41,647 bases of DNA, taken from the NCBI GenBank assembly GCA_948902155.1, contig CAQVQZ010000002.1:1-41647 (forward strand), in the 5' to 3' direction. Positions 38,581-41,647 of the stretch are shown here, in pieces. The DNA comes from an uncultured Oscillibacter sp. (GTDB lineage Bacteria > Bacillota_A > Clostridia > Oscillospirales > Oscillospiraceae). The notes beneath the pieces are model-generated. The model was not told the DNA's origin. It saw only the letters and a program-made list of their open reading frames with translations, and made no database searches. Each line of letters starts with the position of its first letter. Position 1 is the first letter of the stretch. A program made the translations under genes and the position numbers.

Positions 38581-38649
38581 ATAGGACCTTTCGGTGTGCG
38601 TTAAGGTTCCTGCCCTGTCCGGCGTTGGCGCGCTGGACAGGGCGCTTTT
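38581..38649 (+). ncRNA. OOP-like short antisense RNA
   Basis: From the promoter at 38546-38574 to a strong terminator whose 9-bp stem (38612-38620 with 38635-38643) is followed by GCTTTT. The predicted RNA is about 69 bases, antisense to the early leader between the gene at 38649-38846 and the HTH gene at 38290-38535. Lambda OOP RNA has the same size and position relative to cII. On the minus strand the hairpin could act as a partial terminator. Confidence 0.55.
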
Positions 38650-38846
38650 CATTGTCCGGCGAAGAAGAACAGCAGCGCGTCCGCCTTCTTCGCCATCCGG
38701 AGCCGTTCCTGGGCCAGCTCCATGGCCTCCGGGGCCTCCAGCCGGGCCAGGGCGGCGGCGTCGGCCTCGCAGCGGTCCACCGCGAACCGCAGCACCTCCG
38801 CTGCGTCGTCCAGCAAAGCGGGGTCGATCTCAAATTTCGTGTTCAT
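38649..38846 (-). CDS. Small early protein
   Basis: A 65-residue helical, acidic protein ('IDPALLDDAAEVLRFAVDRC', 'ALARLEAPEAMELAQERLRM'). I choose the ATG at 38846, which overlaps the previous stop (ATGA) and has AGGGGGG upstream, over the GTG at 38855. Second gene of the early operon, after the Cro-like gene. Family not recognised. Confidence 0.68.
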   Translation of the reverse strand: MNTKFEIDPALLDDAAEVLRFAVDRCEADAAALARLEAPEAMELAQERLRMAKKADALLFFFAGQ

Positions 38847-39070
38847 TGGGTCCACCCCCCTTCGCGGGGCTCCGGCGCCGTCCCGGCCGGGCAGCCGTAA
38901 AGCTGGTCGATGGTGCAGTCCAGCGCCGCCGCCAGGGCGGGGAGGCGGGCGGCGGCAGGGTAGTCCTCGCCAATCTCCCAGCGGGAGACGGTCGGGATGG
39001 AGACGCCCATTTTCCGGGCCAGTTCCGTCTTGTTCATCCCGCTGGCTTCCCGGAATTTTCGAATTTTCAA
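38843..39070 (-). CDS. Cro-like Xre-family regulator
   Basis: A 75-residue protein with a full helix-turn-helix ('MKIRKFREASGMNKTELARK', 'MGVSIPTVSRWEIGEDYPAA', 'LAAALDCTIDQLYG'). It lies in the early operon, after a first Xre gene and opposite the CI-like repressor, and so could be the second early regulator. A CTTGC/GCAAG dyad lies in the roughly 65-base gap upstream. Confidence 0.83.
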   Translation of the reverse strand: MKIRKFREASGMNKTELARKMGVSIPTVSRWEIGEDYPAAARLPALAAALDCTIDQLYGCPAGTAPEPREGGWTQ

Positions 39071-39137
39071 TACAGCACTTCCTTTCTCTTACGCTCTGCG
39101 AAAATTTGACTTGCTAACGCTGTACGCAAGTGGTATC

Positions 39138-39389
39138 CTAGTTTTGCAAGCCTTCCCGATTTGCCCGGTTGCCGCCGGGCGTTTCGCTGATTGCCGGAGT
39201 TGCCGCTCCGAACAGTTCTCTGTGGGTCAGTCCAAATAGGTTCTCTAATTTGACAAGAACGTCGTAGGAAGGTTTTCTGCGATTTTTCTCCCAATCGCAG
39301 ACCGTTTGCATCGATACCCCACATTTTTGCGCGACATATTCTTGGGTCCAGCCTCTCCTAATCCGTTCTTGTCTCATCATGAGTACCAT
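39138..39389 (-). CDS. Xre-family early regulator (Cro position)
   Basis: An 83-residue protein with an Xre helix-turn-helix ('MRQERIRRGWTQEYVAQKCG', 'VSMQTVCDWEKNRRKPSYDV', 'LENLFGLTHRELFG') and a short polar tail. First gene read from the minus-strand promoter at 39431-39459, divergent from the CI-like gene, so it occupies the cro position. AAGGAGGA lies before the ATG. Confidence 0.84.
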   Translation of the reverse strand: MVLMMRQERIRRGWTQEYVAQKCGVSMQTVCDWEKNRRKPSYDVLVKLENLFGLTHRELFGAATPAISETPGGNRANREGLQN

Positions 39390-39408
39390 GTTTCCTCCTT
39401 TCCTCGAA

Positions 39409-39427
39409 ACTACGCGGATAGCGTAGT
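39409..39427. promoter_or_regulatory. Repressor operator 1
   Basis: Inverted repeat ACTACGC-GGATA-GCGTAGT (7-5-7), just downstream of the -10 box of the early promoter. Confidence 0.75.
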
Positions 39428-39430
39428 CTT

Positions 39431-39459
39431 ATATTACTATGCTTTTTGCGTAGTGTCAA
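39431..39459 (-). promoter_or_regulatory. Early lytic promoter
   Basis: On the minus strand TTGACA (39454-39459), a 17-base spacer and TAATAT (39431-39436). The spacer is operator 2 and operator 1 follows, so a bound repressor would block it. It starts the long minus-strand early transcript. Confidence 0.75.
39436..39454. promoter_or_regulatory. Repressor operator 2
   Basis: Inverted repeat ACTATGC-TTTTT-GCGTAGT, same half-sites as operator 1 with one mismatch, 27 bases away. It fills the spacer of the early promoter. Confidence 0.75.
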
Positions 39460-39470
39460 GGGGTATTTGT

Positions 39471-39926
39471 ATGAATTCTAAAAATGTCTTTGGTCAGCGG
39501 ATATCTATGCTCCGAAAAGCAGCGGGAATGACGCAAAAACAACTGGGAGAAAAAGTCGGCCTTTCCATGCAGGCCATCAATGATATCGAAAAAGGTCGGC
39601 GCGAAACTACCATCACGAAGGCAATACTGATCGCTCGTCTTTTTGACACAACTGTTCATTATTTGACCGGGGATACCGACGACCCCGCCAGATTATCAGA
39701 CGCACCTGTTGTAGAGCGGCTATTTGCAGAAGAGAGCTTATTCCCTTTTCCCATCCGTCTCAAAACACTTCAAGCCCAAAAGAATGTACAATGGGAGGAC
39801 ATTGAGGAATATCTTGGAAGCGGTGAAAAAACAGATCCTCTGGGGAGGCTCATCGCCCTGGCCGACTACTTCGACGTATCCCTGGACTACCTGGTGGGCC
39901 GCTCCGACGATCCGGCCCGGCACTGA
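39471..39926 (+). CDS. CI-like phage repressor, no peptidase domain
   Basis: A 151-residue Xre protein. Residues about 6-70 are a full helix-turn-helix ('RISMLRKAAGMTQKQLGEKV', 'MQAINDIEKGRRETTITKAI', 'LFDTTVHYLTGDTDDPARL'). Residues about 97-151 look like a second, degenerate copy ('RLKTLQAQKNVQWEDIEEYL', 'LIALADYFDVSLDYLVGRSD', 'DPARH'), with both halves ending in DDPAR. There is no S24 self-cleavage domain, so induction must work without RecA-driven autoproteolysis. It faces away from the early operon across two operators. AAGGGG lies before the ATG. Confidence 0.83.
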   Translation: MNSKNVFGQRISMLRKAAGMTQKQLGEKVGLSMQAINDIEKGRRETTITKAILIARLFDTTVHYLTGDTDDPARLSDAPVVERLFAEESLFPFPIRLKTLQAQKNVQWEDIEEYLGSGEKTDPLGRLIALADYFDVSLDYLVGRSDDPARH

Positions 39927-40036
39927 CAGGGCCTCCCCCTCTCTTGGCTTCATCAAATTCAGGCTTGCGAACGCTCCGCGTAAATGGTAAAATGGTGAAA
40001 AACGAGGCCCGCGCCTGGATTACCTTTGGAGGCTTT

Positions 40037-40123
40037 CTACTTTCGCTTATCCAATTTCTCCAGGATCAGTAGCAAACAGACCGTTTGAACAAATTGGAGA
40101 ATGATTTGCCCGAGTTCGCTCAT
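40037..40123 (-). CDS. Hydrophobic micro-ORF
   Basis: A 28-residue reading frame ('MSELGQIILQFVQTVCLLLI', 'LEKLDKRK') with one membrane segment and a basic end. An AAGGG site lies about 9 bases before the ATG. It overlaps an opposing 26-residue hydrophobic frame (39992-40072, plus). Both are in the roughly 390-base gap after the CI-like gene, which otherwise holds nothing I can support. Whether either is translated is unknown. Confidence 0.35.
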   Translation of the reverse strand: MSELGQIILQFVQTVCLLLILEKLDKRK

Positions 40124-40180
40124 AGTTGTTTTCCCTTGATTTTCTCCTTTCCCGCCTTTATAAAGTCATTTTTCTTTTAG

Positions 40181-40273
40181 TCAGCGGAAAAACGAGGCGA
40201 CAAAAGACGCCAGCATAAGTCCCCAAGTAATAAGCCACGCCCAGGTTGGAACTCCGCCATCGTTTTTATTGAT
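40181..40273 (-). CDS. Hydrophobic micro-ORF with non-standard start
   Basis: A 30-residue frame ('INKNDGGVPTWAWLITWGLM', 'LASFVASFFR') preceded by a strong GGGAGGTG site, but the codon at the right distance is ATC, a very rare start. Composition (short polar start, Trp-rich membrane segment, final Arg) looks like a real small membrane peptide. It may be decayed or use the rare start. Confidence 0.3.
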   Translation of the reverse strand: MNKNDGGVPTWAWLITWGLMLASFVASFFR

Positions 40274-40320
40274 ACGACCACCTCCCTGCTATACCGACTT
40301 TTGCTAAGGGACTGATTTCT

Positions 40321-40608
40321 ATGAATTTGCATTCATACTTGCACCCAGAAGGGTCTGACGAAGAATCTGTAAACCTTTCAAAAGAAGAATTGGAGTATCT
40401 ACAGAACCACGCCTCGTCCAGCACGGAAACGCTGCGGGAAATCCGTAGATTGTCCGATAAGATAGACCGCAATCAACGGGAACTGGAGGAATCCGCTAAA
40501 CGGCAGCAGAAGGTGGACCGCCGCCGCTTCTGGGCCGCTCTTGTCGGCTCACTGGTTGGCAGCATCGCGGCTGTCGGCGGCTTGATTGCGACTATCGTTT
40601 TGAGTTAG
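40321..40608 (+). CDS. Small tail-anchored coiled-coil membrane protein
   Basis: A 95-residue protein. The N-terminal about 70 residues are charged and helical ('SKEELEYLQNHASSSTETLR', 'LSDKIDRNQRELEESAKRQQ'), and the end is a membrane segment ('FWAALVGSLVGSIAAVGGLI'). AAGGGA lies before the ATG. Not a family I recognise. Its layout recalls phage superinfection-exclusion and small holin-like proteins. It lies on the strand expressed in the lysogen, after the CI-like repressor. Confidence 0.68.
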   Translation: MNLHSYLHPEGSDEESVNLSKEELEYLQNHASSSTETLREIRRLSDKIDRNQRELEESAKRQQKVDRRRFWAALVGSLVGSIAAVGGLIATIVLS

Positions 40609-40708
40609 GTCCATACCAGCACCAGAAAAGAACGAGCAAAATTAAGTCGCATACTACTGCTAGGAAATTTGCGCTTGTTGCTATGAAGTGAAGGGTTTCT
40701 GCATCCAC
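40592..40708 (-). CDS. Hydrophobic micro-ORF opposite the tail-anchored protein
   Basis: A 38-residue frame from a GTG ('DAETLHFIATSANFLAVVCD', 'LILLVLFWCWYGP') with one membrane segment; GGGGGG lies about 10 bases upstream. It is directly downstream of repeat copy A and a TATGAT box, and its end overlaps the opposing gene by 17 bases. Expression is not shown. Confidence 0.35.
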   Translation of the reverse strand: MDAETLHFIATSANFLAVVCDLILLVLFWCWYGPNSKR

Positions 40709-40718
40709 TGCCGCTGTT

Positions 40719-40753
40719 CACCCCCCTTTTTGTTACCTCATGGGTTTATCATA
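40719..40753. repeat. 35-bp repeat, copy A
   Basis: About 30 of 34-35 bases match copy B at 41068-41101 (common core CCCCCTTTTTGTTACC). On the minus strand both copies run from TATGAT into a G-run, so they could be promoter and leader units. Confidence 0.75.
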
Positions 40754-40774
40754 CTGAAAAACGGAGTCTTTCTC

Positions 40775-40975
40775 ATGAAAGGTTTTAGAGCTTGGTGGAA
40801 CACTAGAAATCTCAAGCCGGGACATTCATTATCGGAAGAGCAAATCTCTGAACTGCTGCAAGCGATCAAGTTTCGAGACAGGTGGAAGCGTTTTTTCCAT
40901 TCTCTCTGGTCAATTTTGATTGGCGTTTGTACGATCATCGCCGCTGTGTTCAGTGTTTTGGCTTACTTCAAGTAG
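40775..40975 (+). CDS. Small tail-anchored membrane protein
   Basis: A 66-residue protein with a basic, helical N-terminal part ('MKGFRAWWNTRNLKPGHSLS', 'EEQISELLQAIKFRDRWKRF') and a C-terminal membrane segment ('SLWSILIGVCTIIAAVFSVL'). I choose the ATG at 40775 (GGAG upstream) over 40688, since the longer form would translate repeat copy A. Same layout as the gene at 40321-40608 but no close sequence match. Function unknown. Confidence 0.65.
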   Translation: MKGFRAWWNTRNLKPGHSLSEEQISELLQAIKFRDRWKRFFHSLWSILIGVCTIIAAVFSVLAYFK

Positions 40976-41053
40976 ATTCGTTATCGCATCCAGCTTCTTG
41001 CTGATTGACATAAGCAGATCAATCAGCAAAATCTCAAAGCGGTCTATTTTGAT
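40910..41053 (-). CDS. Micro-ORF downstream of the divergent promoter
   Basis: An open frame on the minus strand, following a consensus promoter (41096-41124) and an AGAGGAGG site. The possible starts in frame are ATC (41053) or ATA (41047), both rare, or ATG further in. It reads 'IDRFEILLIDLLMSISKKLD', 'AITNLLEVSQ', an amphipathic helix. It overlaps the end of the opposing gene by 66 bases. Alternatively this is simply an antisense RNA. Confidence 0.3.
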   Translation of the reverse strand: MKIDRFEILLIDLLMSISKKLDAITNLLEVSQNTEHSGDDRTNANQN

Positions 41054-41067
41054 TAGCCTCCTCTCTC

Positions 41068-41101
41068 CACCCCCTTTTTGTTACCCCGTGGGTTAATCAT
41101 A
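41068..41101. repeat. 34-bp repeat, copy B
   Basis: Second copy of the unit at 40719-40753. Here the TATGAT box belongs to a full promoter with TTGACA 17 bases away. Confidence 0.75.
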
Positions 41102-41124
41102 AATCCTTAATAGTGAATTGTCAA
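41096..41124 (-). promoter_or_regulatory. Strong minus-strand promoter next to second repressor
   Basis: TTGACA (41119-41124), a 17-base spacer and TATGAT (41096-41101) on the minus strand. The spacer contains one of the TAGTGAATT repeats (41111-41119), so the divergent repressor probably controls it. Confidence 0.75.
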
Positions 41125-41192
41125 TATAAAATTCCTCTATAGTGAATTTCTTGGTATAATTAGACAAATTTAAATTAAGGAGAGATTCACTA
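41111..41192. promoter_or_regulatory. Operator repeats and extended -10 promoter of second repressor
   Basis: TAGTGAATT occurs at 41111-41119 and 41140-41148, and its inverse ATTCACTA at 41185-41192, overlapping the ATG. A plus-strand extended -10 (TGG TATAAT, 41152-41160) lies between them; the -35 (TTCCTC, 41132-41137) is poor. This fits self-regulation by the repressor at 41192. Confidence 0.7.
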
Positions 41193-41518
41193 TGAATAAA
41201 GAACTTTTTGTGCAAAACATCAAAAAATATTGCGAACTAGCAGGAGTAAAACCAACCGTCGCCTGTCGGGAGAGCGGCGTAGGTCCAAGCTTCATAAACA
41301 ACATCGAAAGCAGGAATCAGACTCCTTCCGTTGAAAAGGTCCAAATGCTTGCGTATTATCTGGGCGTCACCACCAGCGACCTGCTAGGCGAAGAAAAGCC
41401 CACCCTCGAAGATGAGGATGGGCTGACGCCGGAGTTCATCCAGCTGTATGAGCAGCTGAGCGAGTCCGAAAAAGAGTTCGTTGTCAGGCAGATGCGGGGG
41501 CTTTTATCCCGAGAATGA
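41192..41518 (+). CDS. Second Xre-family repressor
   Basis: A 108-residue protein with an N-terminal helix-turn-helix ('FVQNIKKYCELAGVKPTVAC', 'GVGPSFINNIESRNQTPSVE', 'MLAYYLGVTTSDLLGE') and a short acidic C-terminal helix ('IQLYEQLSESEKEFVVRQMR'). It lacks a peptidase domain. AAGGAGAG lies before the ATG. It is divergent from a strong minus-strand promoter and has three operator-like repeats, so it forms a separate regulatory unit from the CI-like gene at 39471. Confidence 0.83.
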   Translation: MNKELFVQNIKKYCELAGVKPTVACRESGVGPSFINNIESRNQTPSVEKVQMLAYYLGVTTSDLLGEEKPTLEDEDGLTPEFIQLYEQLSESEKEFVVRQMRGLLSRE

Positions 41519-41547
41519 GGTATAATAGGGGCAGGAGGTGCTTGCGT

Positions 41548-41647
41548 ATGGAATACACGGTCAAACTGTCCTGGGACCCGGATGCCGCCGTCTGGGTCGC
41601 CACCAGCGAGGACATCCCCGGCCTGGTTTTGGAGTCCGGGTCCTTCG
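41548..41647 (+). CDS. DUF1902 / HicB-like protein, 5' part
   Basis: The first 33 residues of a gene cut by the window end: 'MEYTVKLSWDPDAAVWVATS' and 'EDIPGLVLESGSF'. This is the start of DUF1902, a HicB-like fold often found as the antitoxin of HicA-type pairs. AGGAGG lies upstream. A HicA-like gene may follow outside the window. Confidence 0.8.
   Translation, partial: MEYTVKLSWDPDAAVWVATSEDIPGLVLESGSF

Noticed and set aside
39992..40072. 26-residue hydrophobic plus-strand frame after the CI-like gene
   Set aside because: No ribosome binding site upstream of its ATG, so it is mentioned only with the opposing micro-ORF.

Overview
The window is most of one prophage in a high-GC, Gram-positive, Clostridia-like host. 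I infer a gut Oscillospirales-type bacterium from three things: the GC-rich coding, the AGGAGG-type ribosome binding sites, and the Firmicutes protein families (PBSX-like tail genes, DUF6514, DUF3343, DUF1902). The phage has a contractile tail, because a sheath gene is present, and its module order is that of a PBSX/Xkd-like myovirus. No integrase gene is visible. The left edge is the 3' end of tRNA-Val(CAC), a plausible attachment site; the integrase and other attachment site would then lie beyond the right edge.

Layout. Almost all phage genes lie on the minus strand, so lytic transcription runs from about 39.4 kb down to 0.9 kb. Two small plus-strand genes (DUF6514 and a ribbon-helix-helix protein) sit next to the tRNA. 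Then, right to left along the minus strand: a CI/Cro-like switch with two operators (38.8-39.9 kb); early and replication genes, including an initiator that carries four 24-bp iterons beside an AT-rich stretch, a DnaB-like helicase and ParA (34.7-38.5 kb); a ParB-like / DUF3343 / PP-loop ATPase cluster (31.5-34.7 kb); accessory genes (3D-domain protein, ASCH-like protein, Cys-rich proteins, HUH-type nuclease; 28.6-31.5 kb); terminase, portal, minor head and capsid genes (19.3-28.5 kb); head-tail connectors, sheath, tube, frameshifted chaperone, tape measure and baseplate (6.5-19.0 kb); a mosaic set of tail fibre genes (2.7-7.8 kb); and lysis genes (0.9-2.7 kb).

Two intervals that interrupt the late operon (4.79-5.18 kb and 22.08-22.49 kb) share one architecture. 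Each has a micro-ORF for a 25-28 residue hydrophobic peptide, facing consensus promoters, and predicted terminators that would give two fully overlapping antisense transcripts. These look like type I toxin-antitoxin loci. The second peptide resembles the holin-like toxin family; the first is not one I recognise.

Right of the CI-like gene (39.9-41.65 kb) is an AT-richer accessory region. It has two small tail-anchored membrane proteins, opposing hydrophobic micro-ORFs, a 34-35 bp repeat, a second Xre repressor with its own operators, and the start of a DUF1902 (HicB-like) gene cut by the window end.

The best candidates for undescribed biology are the two type I-like loci, the ParB/DUF3343/PP-loop cluster with long palindromes inside the parB-like gene, the OOP-like antisense RNA, and the head proteins with variable C-terminal domains.
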